A stretch of 64,000 nt of DNA, from contig CABVSR010000005.1 of the NCBI GenBank assembly GCA_902500995.1, positions 124,001-188,000 of the forward strand, written 5' to 3'. The position numbers and the translations under genes are program-made. This document shows positions 1 through 9,296 of the stretch, one piece after another (position 1 is the first letter of the stretch; every line of letters begins with the position of its first letter). The notes under the pieces were generated by a model that saw only the letters and a program-made list of their open reading frames with translations, was not told the DNA's origin and made no database searches. Source of the stretch: an uncultured Nitrospira sp. Its GTDB lineage: Bacteria > Nitrospirota > Nitrospiria > Nitrospirales > Nitrospiraceae.

Positions 1-843
1 AATCTCTCACTGCGCCCGGCCGGCCAGAAGGCCTTCGGCACGAAGGTGGAATTGAAGAACATCAATTCCTTCAAGTTCGTCAAGGATGCGGTTGATTATG
101 AAATCAAACGGCAGACCAAGGTGCTGAACGAGGGAGGCAAGATCTCTCAGGAAACCAGGCTCTGGAATCACGAACGTGGTGAAACGGCAGTGATGCGGAG
201 CAAGGAAGAGGCGCATGACTACCGGTATTTTCCCGATCCGGATCTGGTCCCGCTGGAGATTGCGGCCGACTGGATCGAACAGTTGCGCGAAGGATTGCCG
301 GAGTTGGCTTCGGCGAAGCAGCAACGGTTTGTCGCGGAGTACGGCATTCCTGAGTATGATGCGGGGATTTTGACGTCCAGCAAAGCCCTGTCGGTATATT
401 TCGAGGCCTGCGTCAAACTGTATCCCCATCCCAAGACCGTCAGCAATTGGGTGATGGGCGAGCTCTTGCGTGAATTGAATCAAGCCGGCATTCAAGCCAA
501 CGCTTCACCCGTGATGCCGGAACGGTTGGTCGAGTTGCTGAGTCTGGTCGATCAAGGCGCGGTGAGTTTGAAGGTGGCCCGGGATATCTTTCCGGAAATG
601 TATGCCTCTGGAAAATCACCGGCGCAGATTGTTCAGGACAAGGGACTTACGCAGGTATCGGATGAGGGGGCCCTGGTGTCAATAATTGATGCGGTCTTGA
701 AGAACAATCCTGCTCAGGTGGCGCAATTTAAGGAAGGCAAACAGCAGGTGCTGGGATTTCTCGTCGGACAGGTCATGAAGGCATCCGGCGGGAAGGCCAA
801 TCCCGGCAAGGTGAATGAGTTGCTGAAAAAGACATTGGGCTGA
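1..843 (+). CDS. gatB: Asp/Glu-tRNA amidotransferase subunit B, C-terminal part
   Basis: These are the C-terminal 280 residues of the B subunit of GatCAB, which amidates misacylated Glu-tRNA(Gln) and Asp-tRNA(Asn) in the cytoplasm. The frame is open from base 1, so the N-terminal kinase-like half lies outside the window. Visible are the end of the cradle domain (GTKVELKNINSFK, fragment residues 13-25), the helical linker, and the YqeY-like tRNA-binding tail ending GKANPGKVNELLKKTLG. The GTG at base 46 encodes an internal valine and is not the start. TGA is at 841-843; eno follows 76 nt downstream on the same strand. Confidence 0.95.
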   Translation, partial: NLSLRPAGQKAFGTKVELKNINSFKFVKDAVDYEIKRQTKVLNEGGKISQETRLWNHERGETAVMRSKEEAHDYRYFPDPDLVPLEIAADWIEQLREGLPELASAKQQRFVAEYGIPEYDAGILTSSKALSVYFEACVKLYPHPKTVSNWVMGELLRELNQAGIQANASPVMPERLVELLSLVDQGAVSLKVARDIFPEMYASGKSPAQIVQDKGLTQVSDEGALVSIIDAVLKNNPAQVAQFKEGKQQVLGFLVGQVMKASGGKANPGKVNELLKKTLG

Positions 844-871
844 GAATTGGCAGGCCGGGTAGGGTGAATGA

Positions 872-2206
<1,335 letters not shown>

Positions 2207-2211
2207 CCACC

Positions 2212-2574
2212 GTGATGATTAAGCCGAACCGCGGGCGCAACTGGTTGGATTGGCAGCGGAAGCTCTGTTCTGCCGGAAAGTGGGTCGGACTCGGAGCGCT
2301 GTTCCTGATGATGGGCACGCTGCTGTTCGGCGAGATGGGCATTTCCCGCTATCTGCATTTGCGCGAGCATGCGGAGCAATTGGACCACGAGCTTGCCGAT
2401 TTACAACGGTTGAACGGCGAACTGCGCGTGGACTTGGATCGCGTGCAGTATGACTCGACCCGCATCGAGGAGCTGGCTCGCGAGCGGTTGGGTTATGTGC
2501 GGAGAGGCGAAACGGTGTATCAACTTGCGCCGCTTGGCGAGAAGGAACGGCTCCCGACCGTGAAAACACCATGA
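2212..2574 (+). CDS. ftsB: FtsB/DivIC-family septum formation initiator
   Basis: This small bitopic divisome protein (120 aa) would bridge FtsL and FtsQ at the septum. It has a short basic cytoplasmic N-terminus, one membrane segment at about residues 24-44, a Leu-rich coiled coil at about 47-75 (EQLDHELADLQRLNGELR) and the family tail IEELARERLGYVRRGETV. GTG 2212 or ATG 2215 could be the start; they differ by one residue. It sits between eno and era, a position often held by this family next to eno. The stop overlaps the era start (ATGA), so translation is probably coupled. The symbol is by family; DivIC would be the alternative name. Confidence 0.85.
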   Translation: MMIKPNRGRNWLDWQRKLCSAGKWVGLGALFLMMGTLLFGEMGISRYLHLREHAEQLDHELADLQRLNGELRVDLDRVQYDSTRIEELARERLGYVRRGETVYQLAPLGEKERLPTVKTP

Positions 2575-3455
2575 AATTCGGCAGCGTGGCCATCATCGGG
2601 CGTTCGAATGTCGGGAAATCGACCCTCCTGAATCGTCTGCTGAAGGAAAAAATCGCCATCGTTTCCGACAAGCCGCAAACCACCAGGACGCGAATCCTGG
2701 GGGTGGCCCATGTGGAAGGGGCTCAAATCGTGTTTCTCGACACGCCGGGACTGCACGAGCCACGCCACCTGTTGAACCGTCGGATGGTGCGGACGACCTT
2801 GGACACATTCGACGATGCGGATGTGCTGTATGTGGTCGTCGAAGCCACGTCTCAGCCGGGCCCCGGTGATCTGGCGGTGATCGAACATGTGAAGCAGGCG
2901 GTCGCCAAGCAGCCGCGGCCGGTGGTGCTGGTGATCAATAAAGTCGATCTGGTGAACAAGGCGCGGCTGCTTCCTCTGATGGAGCAGTATTTGCGCCTCT
3001 TCGCTTGGACTGAAATGGTGCCGGTCTCGGCGCAGACCGCCGACAATACTGAGCGACTGTTATCGGTCACGGTGTCCCTTCTGGCCGATGGCGAAGCCAC
3101 CTACAGTGAGGATATGATCACGGATCAATCCATGCGGACCCTGGCGGCCGAGCTGATCCGCGAAAAGATCCTCCAACAGACGTATGAAGAAATTCCGCAT
3201 TCAGTGGCAGTCGAAATCGAGGAATTCGTCGAGACCAAAAAATTGATCAAGATCGCAGCCGTGGTGATCGTCGAAAAGGAATCGCAGAAGGGGATTCTGA
3301 TCGGCAAACAGGGGGAGCGGCTCAAGTCGGTGGGCACGGCGGCACGGGAAGATATGGAACGGTTGTTCGGGACGAAGGTGTTCGCGAAATTGTGGGTCAA
3401 AGTCCGTGAATCGTGGCGAGAGGACGAACAAACCCTCGCGGAGTTAGGTTATTAA
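2571..3455 (+). CDS. era: GTPase Era
   Basis: Era (294 aa) is the essential GTPase that binds the 3' end of 16S rRNA and helps 30S maturation. G motifs are in order: P-loop GRSNVGKST at residues 10-18, PQTTRT at 35-40 (G2), DTPG at 57-60, NKVD at 123-126 and SAQ at 153-155. The C-terminal KH RNA-binding domain carries LIGKQGERLKSVG. The P-loop has Ser where most Era proteins have Pro (GRPNVGKS). The start overlaps the ftsB-like stop by 4 nt. The gene is complete and of normal length. Confidence 0.96.
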   Translation: MKFGSVAIIGRSNVGKSTLLNRLLKEKIAIVSDKPQTTRTRILGVAHVEGAQIVFLDTPGLHEPRHLLNRRMVRTTLDTFDDADVLYVVVEATSQPGPGDLAVIEHVKQAVAKQPRPVVLVINKVDLVNKARLLPLMEQYLRLFAWTEMVPVSAQTADNTERLLSVTVSLLADGEATYSEDMITDQSMRTLAAELIREKILQQTYEEIPHSVAVEIEEFVETKKLIKIAAVVIVEKESQKGILIGKQGERLKSVGTAAREDMERLFGTKVFAKLWVKVRESWREDEQTLAELGY

Positions 3456-3561
3456 CCATCTCACCATCCAACCGTCGGAACCGGCGCGACTCCCGGAGAA
3501 GGAGCCGCTCGGGAAAGATCTGTCTCGCGACCCTGCCGGCAACGGCCAGACGAAATCCGAC

Positions 3562-4899
3562 GTGCGCCTCGTCTCCATCCAGCGACTCTTGCGGCGGGGA
3601 GCCATTACCAATCTGGCGAAAATGCTCGCGCGCATGCATCCGGCGGATATCGCCAATGTCATCGACCACCTCTCGTCGCTGAAAGAAAAGCGGGAAATCT
3701 TTGAGTTGGTGCGAGGGGACGTGAAGCGCGGGCAGGTGCTGAGCGAATTAGACGGGGAGAGCATCACCCTGGTGCTGTCCGATCTCCTGCCGTCCGACGC
3801 CGCCTGGTTGTTGAAAGATCTCGGCTCCGACGATATCGCCCATATTTTGAGTGTCATTCCGAACGATCGCGCCAAGGAGATCCTGGCGCTGATGCGGACG
3901 GAAGACTCCACGGAGATCGCCGACCTGCTGAAGTATCCGAAGGGCACGGCCGGCGGCATTATGACTACGGAGTTTTTCGCCCTGTCCGAGGATGCCACGG
4001 CGCAAGAAGCGATCCGCCGCTTGCAACAGGCGACCGACGCCGAAATGGTGTTTTATATTTATGTGACCGATAAGGACGATCGGCTGGTCGGGGTCTTGTC
4101 TCTTCGCCAGTTGCTGACCGTGCCTCCCGCCACTCCGCTCAAAAACATCATGACCCGAGACCTGATCAGTGTCGCGGTCGACATGGATCAGGAGGAAGTG
4201 TCGCGCCAGGTGGCGAGTTATAATTTGCTCGCGATTCCGGTCGTCGAGAAGGACGGGAAATTGGTCGGCATCATCACGGTGGATGACGTCGTCGACGTCA
4301 TCCGTGAAGAGGCGACCGAAGACATGTTGAAGATGGCCGGCGCCATTGAGGAGGACAGGATGTTCAAGTCCTCCAGTATGGTTGCCGCTCGGGTGCGTCT
4401 GCCATGGCTGTTTACCAATCTGGTGGGGAGTCTGCTGTCGGGGATGCTGCTGTGGATGTTCCGGTACACGATTCAGGAGGTCGTCGCCATCGTCAGTTTT
4501 ATCCCCGTCATCGCTGCGATGGGGGGCAACGTCGGTCTGCAGTCCTCCACCCTCATCATTCGCGGTCTGGCGACCGGCCTGGTGGAACTCACGGATGTCT
4601 GGAAGATTTTCTTCCGTGAAGCGAAGATTGCCTTCCTGATGGGGATTGCCTGCAGCCTCATCCTGACGGTCGTCGGCTGGTTGTGGCACCAGGTGTTTCT
4701 CGGTATGGTGGTCGGGGTGTCGCTGATTACGGCGTTCCTCGTCTCGACCAGCATGGCGACGGTGATGCCGATCGTGTTGAAGCGAATGGGCGTGGACCCG
4801 GCGGTCGCCGCCGGTCCGTTTGTGACGACAGCCAATGACATCACCGGCATTGCGATTTATCTCACCTTGGCGACGATTTTCCTCGAGCAGATCCGATAA
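3562..4899 (+). CDS. mgtE: Magnesium transporter MgtE
   Basis: This is a Mg2+-gated Mg2+ channel of the inner membrane, 445 aa. The order is an N-terminal superhelical domain (about 1-125) with the ADIANVIDHL repeat, a CBS pair (about 130-255; LVGVLSLRQL and LVGIITVDDVVDVI), a connecting helix, and five membrane segments from about 275. The pore region contains AAMGGNVGLQSSTLIIRGLA and the C-terminus PFVTTANDITGIAIYL, as in the family. The start is uncertain: GTG 3562 has no clear ribosome site, and the frame stays open back to a TAG at 3445, but no ATG or GTG lies in between. Family length supports 3562. Confidence 0.93.
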   Translation: MRLVSIQRLLRRGAITNLAKMLARMHPADIANVIDHLSSLKEKREIFELVRGDVKRGQVLSELDGESITLVLSDLLPSDAAWLLKDLGSDDIAHILSVIPNDRAKEILALMRTEDSTEIADLLKYPKGTAGGIMTTEFFALSEDATAQEAIRRLQQATDAEMVFYIYVTDKDDRLVGVLSLRQLLTVPPATPLKNIMTRDLISVAVDMDQEEVSRQVASYNLLAIPVVEKDGKLVGIITVDDVVDVIREEATEDMLKMAGAIEEDRMFKSSSMVAARVRLPWLFTNLVGSLLSGMLLWMFRYTIQEVVAIVSFIPVIAAMGGNVGLQSSTLIIRGLATGLVELTDVWKIFFREAKIAFLMGIACSLILTVVGWLWHQVFLGMVVGVSLITAFLVSTSMATVMPIVLKRMGVDPAVAAGPFVTTANDITGIAIYLTLATIFLEQIR

Positions 4900-4953
4900 C
4901 GATGCGGTGCGGGCCTCCTCATTCCCATATCAGTCTCGGCGCAAGGTGAAGAG

Positions 4954-5712
4954 ATGCCGCTGGTAAAGACGGCCGCGATCGTGCTGCATAGCCGGAAATG
5001 GGGCGATGCCGACCGCATTGTCACCTGTTACACACTACGGTTGGGAAAACTCCGTGGAGTCGCGCGGGGCGCGCGCCGGCTGAAGAGCCGCCTGGGCGGC
5101 ATGATTGAGCCCTTTACCCTCTGCCAGCTGGATCTGTTTGAAAAGCGGGGCGACTCGCTCTATCGCATCTCGCAGGTGGCGCTGGATGAACCGTTTGCGA
5201 AGCTCCGCAGCGATCTGGCACTGATGACGGCCGCCGGGCGGATGGTCAATGTCGTAAGCGCCGTGATGGCCGAAGGCGACGCCGAACCGCGGGTCTTTGA
5301 AATGTTGGAATCGGGCTTGCGCACATTGGTGGAGAGCCGGGACGCGGCCTGGACCACGTTGCTGTTTCAGATTCGATTATTGGGTCTCACCGGATTTCGC
5401 CCACAAACTGAACAGTGTGCGACCTGCGGACAAGCGAACCGAGCCGCGCTTCCCCATTTCTCTCCCCTGGCCGGGGGCATGGTGTGTGAACGATGTGCCA
5501 GTCGCCAGCCGTTTCGATGCACGGCCTTGTCCCGGGGCAGCGTCGCGTTTCTCCAACAAGCCTTGCACATGCAACCGGCGCTGCTGAGCCGCTTGCAGGC
5601 GGCAGGTCAGGTGCGAGCCGAAGTCGAAACAGTGATTGAAAGTTATGTCACGGTGGTGGCCGGCCGGCGTTTGCCGGCTGTGGACTTCCTGACCGGCAGC
5701 GGGTCCGCCTGA
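4954..5712 (+). CDS. recO: DNA repair protein RecO
   Basis: RecO (252 aa) acts with RecR to load RecA on SSB-coated single-stranded DNA in the RecFOR pathway. It has an N-terminal OB fold (about 1-80, with RKWGDADRIVT and GVARGARRLKSRLGG) followed by a helical domain. A complete Cys4 zinc site is present: C155-x2-C158 and C178-x2-C181. The ATG has AAGGTGAAGAG just upstream. It lies 54 nt after mgtE and 57 nt before the DUF971 gene, so it probably belongs to the same housekeeping run. Confidence 0.93.
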   Translation: MPLVKTAAIVLHSRKWGDADRIVTCYTLRLGKLRGVARGARRLKSRLGGMIEPFTLCQLDLFEKRGDSLYRISQVALDEPFAKLRSDLALMTAAGRMVNVVSAVMAEGDAEPRVFEMLESGLRTLVESRDAAWTTLLFQIRLLGLTGFRPQTEQCATCGQANRAALPHFSPLAGGMVCERCASRQPFRCTALSRGSVAFLQQALHMQPALLSRLQAAGQVRAEVETVIESYVTVVAGRRLPAVDFLTGSGSA

Positions 5713-5769
5713 GCGCGAATGGGCTCGCCGCGAGTCCTGCGGCGGACGCAATGAGGAGCGTCGATCGTT

Positions 5770-6126
5770 ATGAATGACACGGTGCTTGAACCCACCGACA
5801 TGGAATGGATAGAGAAGGGGGTGTTGAGCATCACCTGGAGTGACGGGCATAAGGCCCGCTACCCGGTGCGGTATCTCCGGCAGCATTGCCCCTGCGCCGC
5901 CTGTACGGATGAGTGGACGGGGGAGTTGAGGCTCAAGCCCGATGATGTGCCGCTGGTCATCATGTTGCAGGATATTCAACCGGTCGGACGTTATGCCTTT
6001 CAATTTACGTGGAGCGACGGGCATGACACAGGAATCTACTCCTATTCATTTCTTCGCCGCATGTGCCAGTGCGATATCTGTCAGCCGGTGAAACCGGTGG
6101 AGCCGCGGTCCCGGCGATTGCTCTGA
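5770..6126 (+). CDS. DUF971 (GBBH-like) small protein
   Basis: This 118-residue protein consists of the DUF971 domain, known from the N-terminus of gamma-butyrobetaine hydroxylase and from iron-sulfur-related proteins. Its function as a stand-alone protein is not established. The hallmark LRQHCPCAACTDEWTG lies at residues 36-51 (C40, C42, C45). A second Cys triad, C99-x-C101-x2-C104, sits near the C-terminus, so six Cys could hold a metal or cluster. WSDGH occurs twice (about 23-27 and 81-85), as expected of the internally repetitive fold. ATG 5770; the gene ends 48 nt before the lipoprotein start at 6174. Confidence 0.85.
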   Translation: MNDTVLEPTDMEWIEKGVLSITWSDGHKARYPVRYLRQHCPCAACTDEWTGELRLKPDDVPLVIMLQDIQPVGRYAFQFTWSDGHDTGIYSYSFLRRMCQCDICQPVKPVEPRSRRLL

Positions 6127-6173
6127 TCAAGGCGGGCTGGCCTACGCACCCTGGATGGAGAAAGGCGGATCGA

Positions 6174-6635
6174 ATGCATGTGACACGATGGGCGTCTCTC
6201 GGATTGTGGCTGATGATCGCCATGCTGTTCGTGGCCTGTTCGACCATGCCTCCGCTTGAGCAGCAGAAGCGGTTGGTTCAGTCCGGCGACTTTCGACTCC
6301 AGCAATTGACGCCGCCGGCCTTCGTGGACTCCTGGGGTGAGCCGACATACACGCATCAGCAATTCACGCACTTTTTCGGCATGCCGGATGGCCGGCTGAT
6401 TCCGCAGACCCGCCTGGCGCTCGGCGAATCACCTCAGGGATGGGAGACGGGACTGGCTGCAGGTGATGCCTTCTTCATGGCATATGCGGATCGCGGAATG
6501 TACCTCGTGTTTCTTGAGGGTGTGCTCGTCTACCATGAGGCGATGACAGCCGAGAAGGTGCATGCTGCCGGAAAGACGTGGAAGTTTGAATCCCAGTTCA
6601 AGACGCGCCTTGAATCATCCCCTGGCTTGAAGTAA
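6174..6635 (+). CDS. Putative lipoprotein of unknown function
   Basis: I do not recognise this 153-residue protein. ATG 6174 is preferred over the upstream in-frame codon at 6063 because it gives a clean lipoprotein signal: a short basic N-terminus, a hydrophobic run (WLMIAMLFV) and a lipidation Cys at residue 22 (FVACS). The 6063 start would also overlap the DUF971 gene. The mature part is soluble, with GEPTYTHQQFTHFFG and DAFFMAYADRGMYLVF, and no enzyme motif is visible. It probably sits in the envelope. It lies between DUF971 and glgA on the same strand, with no informative context. Confidence 0.75.
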   Translation: MHVTRWASLGLWLMIAMLFVACSTMPPLEQQKRLVQSGDFRLQQLTPPAFVDSWGEPTYTHQQFTHFFGMPDGRLIPQTRLALGESPQGWETGLAAGDAFFMAYADRGMYLVFLEGVLVYHEAMTAEKVHAAGKTWKFESQFKTRLESSPGLK

Positions 6636-6652
6636 GCGGTCGTGTTTCACCC

Positions 6653-8173
6653 ATGAACCTGACTCCTGATCAGCCTCCTCTCAAGATCTTCATGGTTGCG
6701 TCAGAGGTGGTGCCGTTGGCAAAAACGGGCGGCCTCGCCGATGTCGTCGGCGCGCTGGCGGTCGAGTTTGCCCAGCTTGGGCACGATGTCTGCGTGATGC
6801 TGCCGGCCTATCGACAGGTCGATGAACTCGGCTATCACATGACAGAAGGCGTGCGCTTGTCTGTTCCCAGTGCTCATGGCCTGATCGATAATCGCGTACA
6901 GGAAGTGTTCGCGCCGTCGCTGAAGGTCGCAGGGCCTGGGCGTTTGCGCGTCTTCGTGGTGCGATATGACCCATTTTTTTCACGACCCGGCTTGTATCAA
7001 GAGGCCGGCCGCGATTATCCCGACAACTTGGATCGGTTCGCCTGTTTCTGCCGGGCCGTGATGGAGATGGCGGTTCACCTCGGCGAGCATGAGGGATGGC
7101 ACGCTGATCTTTTGCATGTCCACGACTGGCAAGCCGCCCTCTGTGCCATCTATCTGCGGACGCTCTATCAACGGCAGCCGTCATTGCGCCGTACGCGTAG
7201 TGTGCTGACCATTCATAATCTCGGGTATCAAGGACTGTTCCCTGCAGAGCAGTTCTCTTCGACGGGATTGCCCTCGTACCTATTCACGCCTGCCTCCCTC
7301 GAATTTTATGGGCAGGTGAATGTCTTGAAAGGCGGGCTTGTCTATGCGGACCTTCTCACGACGGTCAGTCCGACCTACAGCCAGGAAATACAGACTTCCG
7401 AATACGGGTGCGGCCTGGAAGGGGTCATCACGGAGCGGAGAAGCGCCCTGTCAGGCATCGTCAATGGGATTGATACGGTGAGCTGGAACCCCGCAACGGA
7501 TCACCACCTGGCGGCTTCGTATTCTGTCACCGACCTGTCGGGAAAGGCTCGCTGCAAGAAGGCGCTTCAGCGGGAGTTGGGACTTCGCCCGCTGAAATGC
7601 CCGCTGCTCGGTGTGATCGCCAGGCTGACCGGCCAAAAAGGCATTGATCTCGTCATCGACGTGCTGCCCGAGCTCATGGAACTGGATGTCCAGGTGGTGA
7701 TTCTCGGGACCGGAGATCCACAGTATGAACAGCAGGTGCTTGCGTTGGCGGAACGATATCCCGGAAAAATTGCCGTTCGGAATGCGTTCGATGAGGGGTT
7801 GGCTCACCGGATTGAAGCGGGGGCGGATATGTTTCTCATGCCCTCCCGTTATGAGCCCTGTGGCCTCAGCCAGTTGTATAGTCTGCGGTACGGGACCGTT
7901 CCTATCGTGAGAAAGACCGGCGGGTTGGCCGATACGGTCATCGGGTATACGCCGCGCACGTTTAAAGAATCCCGAGTGACCGGTTTCAGCTTTGCGGATT
8001 CCAGCTCCTCATCACTTCTGACGTGCCTGCTACTCGCCTTGTGTGTGTATCGGAAAAAACATGATTGGCAACAGATCGTGAGAACGGGCATGGAGCAGGA
8101 TCTTTCGTGGGGGCGATCAGCGGCGACGTATCTGAAATTGTTTCGAGACCTGGTGTCTCAGGAGATAATCTGA
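6653..8173 (+). CDS. glgA: Glycogen (starch) synthase, GT5
   Basis: This retaining glycosyltransferase (506 aa) elongates alpha-1,4-glucan from ADP- or UDP-glucose. The N-terminal nucleotide-sugar motif KTGGLADVVGAL starts at residue 24. Further family markers are LHVHDWQA, HNLGYQGLF and GIDTVSWNP. In the C-terminal Rossmann domain are RLTGQKGIDL and the catalytic region PSRYEPCGLSQLYSLRYG followed by KTGGLADTV. No glgB, glgC or glgP is next to it, so the glycogen pathway must be completed elsewhere. It converges with the minus-strand lipoprotein gene at 8212, with only 38 nt between the stops. Confidence 0.95.
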   Translation: MNLTPDQPPLKIFMVASEVVPLAKTGGLADVVGALAVEFAQLGHDVCVMLPAYRQVDELGYHMTEGVRLSVPSAHGLIDNRVQEVFAPSLKVAGPGRLRVFVVRYDPFFSRPGLYQEAGRDYPDNLDRFACFCRAVMEMAVHLGEHEGWHADLLHVHDWQAALCAIYLRTLYQRQPSLRRTRSVLTIHNLGYQGLFPAEQFSSTGLPSYLFTPASLEFYGQVNVLKGGLVYADLLTTVSPTYSQEIQTSEYGCGLEGVITERRSALSGIVNGIDTVSWNPATDHHLAASYSVTDLSGKARCKKALQRELGLRPLKCPLLGVIARLTGQKGIDLVIDVLPELMELDVQVVILGTGDPQYEQQVLALAERYPGKIAVRNAFDEGLAHRIEAGADMFLMPSRYEPCGLSQLYSLRYGTVPIVRKTGGLADTVIGYTPRTFKESRVTGFSFADSSSSSLLTCLLLALCVYRKKHDWQQIVRTGMEQDLSWGRSAATYLKLFRDLVSQEII

Positions 8174-8211
8174 ATGGTAGGCACGGATGCGGTCGAGTGA
8201 GGTCAGGAAAC

Positions 8212-8712
8212 TTATCGGAGTGCAGCTTGGAGCGTCAGATCAAGATGAGTAAGCCGCTCCCGTGCTTGGGCGGTGTAATAGGCATATTCGGATTCCGCGT
8301 GGCCGTGTAACACCTCCCGGAATTGATTTCTCGCCTCGTCAAACTCGCCGGCTGACATGGCCAAGTCCCCTGCGCGTAAGCCGCAAGATGCCGCCATGGC
8401 GTGGACATCGACAGCCAATCGCGACGCAGGCTGGCTGACCATGTTCCTTAACCCCGCGGGCAACATCGTATCCAGCGGCGAGCCGGCACGTTGAGCCCGA
8501 CTGACCTCGTGCAACTTGGTTGAGTCCTGCAAGGCCGAGCGACTGTCATCCGCTGAAAGGCAATGGGTATAGGTGCTCCACACGTCCATGAATCTGACAT
8601 TGTCATACCGTACGGATCTGAGGGCCGGGTTGGATTGGCAGCCGGCTAAGAGGGCGACGACGAGGAGTAGGACGAGGTGCTGGATCGTTCTGTTGCTCAT
8701 GATGACTTTCAT
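8212..8712 (-). CDS. Putative lipoprotein with TPR-like C-terminus
   Basis: This 166-residue envelope protein has no recognised function. The ATG at 8712 (MKVIMSNRTIQ) gives a textbook signal: basic start, the hydrophobic run LVLLLVVALL and the lipobox LAGC. The frame is open 43 codons further upstream, but that extension has no signal features. Near the C-terminus, LAMSAGEFDEARNQFREVL followed by ARERLTHLD resembles one TPR hairpin, so a scaffold role is possible. It is one of only two minus-strand genes in the window. Confidence 0.7.
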   Translation of the reverse strand: MKVIMSNRTIQHLVLLLVVALLAGCQSNPALRSVRYDNVRFMDVWSTYTHCLSADDSRSALQDSTKLHEVSRAQRAGSPLDTMLPAGLRNMVSQPASRLAVDVHAMAASCGLRAGDLAMSAGEFDEARNQFREVLHGHAESEYAYYTAQARERLTHLDLTLQAALR

Positions 8713-9296
8713 CTCTAAGTCCCCGATCTCCTCGGTTTCCTCTCTGGCCCGTAATTGAGCAAGTCTCGCGCCACATTTGCGAGACGTAAGTAATTGAATT
8801 ATTTGATTGATATTCTCGTCCTGCAAGCCAGGCTGTCTCAATTAGAGTTCACTGTGTGAAATAGAGCACGTCTCATGTGCAATTGTTCCACGGTGAAGCT
8901 CCGTGAGAATGCACGTGAGAACCTCCCGCTGTCCTGTGAAGGTATCCCGCTGGGGAAGGCCGATAGCATTCGGCGGCGCGATACTGGGGGGGTATTGTTT
9001 GACGCGGTTCTCTGAATCCGCAACGAGTGCTCGCCGGCAGATGCGTCCGCACCCGCGTTCAACTGGTCTTGACTAAAGATTTGGTAGCGTCCCGGCTTCG
9101 AGCTCGGCTAGTATCTGCCCACGGTGCGCCCTCACATTCAGGCGGTGGTGCACGATCAGATGCCTGCCTGACTGGCCACGCAGCCGGGGAGAGCCCGCGG
9201 CGACTATATGTGGGACTTGATGGCTCCCCTGTGGTACGAAGAGCAGGGCGATCGACGAACGGCATTGAACGTCTTTGAGGAAAGGTTCCTTCGTTC
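8713..9296. other. Intergenic region with a large inverted repeat
   Basis: This 584-nt gap separates the start of the minus-strand lipoprotein gene from the PEP mutase gene. It should hold both promoters, but I see no convincing -35/-10 pair: TTGACT at 9069 has no matching -10 at the right spacing. The notable content is the composite hairpin at 8871-8920, listed separately. Possible reading frames here (for example 9027-9278) have low-complexity Arg/Ser-rich translations and are not believable genes. Confidence 0.6.
8871..8920. repeat. Composite hairpin (nested inverted repeats)
   Basis: An 11-nt outer arm at 8871-8881 (TCTCATGTGCA) pairs with 8910-8920 (TGCACGTGAGA) through ten Watson-Crick pairs and one G-T wobble. 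Inside it, CACGG (8889-8893) pairs with CCGTG (8901-8905) around a 7-nt loop. The whole element spans 50 nt. No T-run follows, so it does not look like an intrinsic terminator. It lies 158 nt upstream of the lipoprotein start and 376 nt upstream of the PEP mutase gene, consistent with a cruciform, a protein-binding site or a structured leader. Confidence 0.55.

Noticed and set aside
3413-3682. 89-codon plus-strand frame between era and mgtE
   Set aside because: It overlaps both genes out of frame, is Arg/Ser-rich and has no domain; a side effect of high GC.
3748-4689. 313-codon minus-strand frame opposite mgtE
   Set aside because: The mgtE product has clear domains in the sense frame; the antisense translation is Gln/Asp/His-rich shadow sequence.
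9027-9278. 83-codon frame upstream of the PEP mutase gene
   Set aside because: Composition is biased (Arg, Ser, Gly), with no ribosome site and no recognisable similarity.
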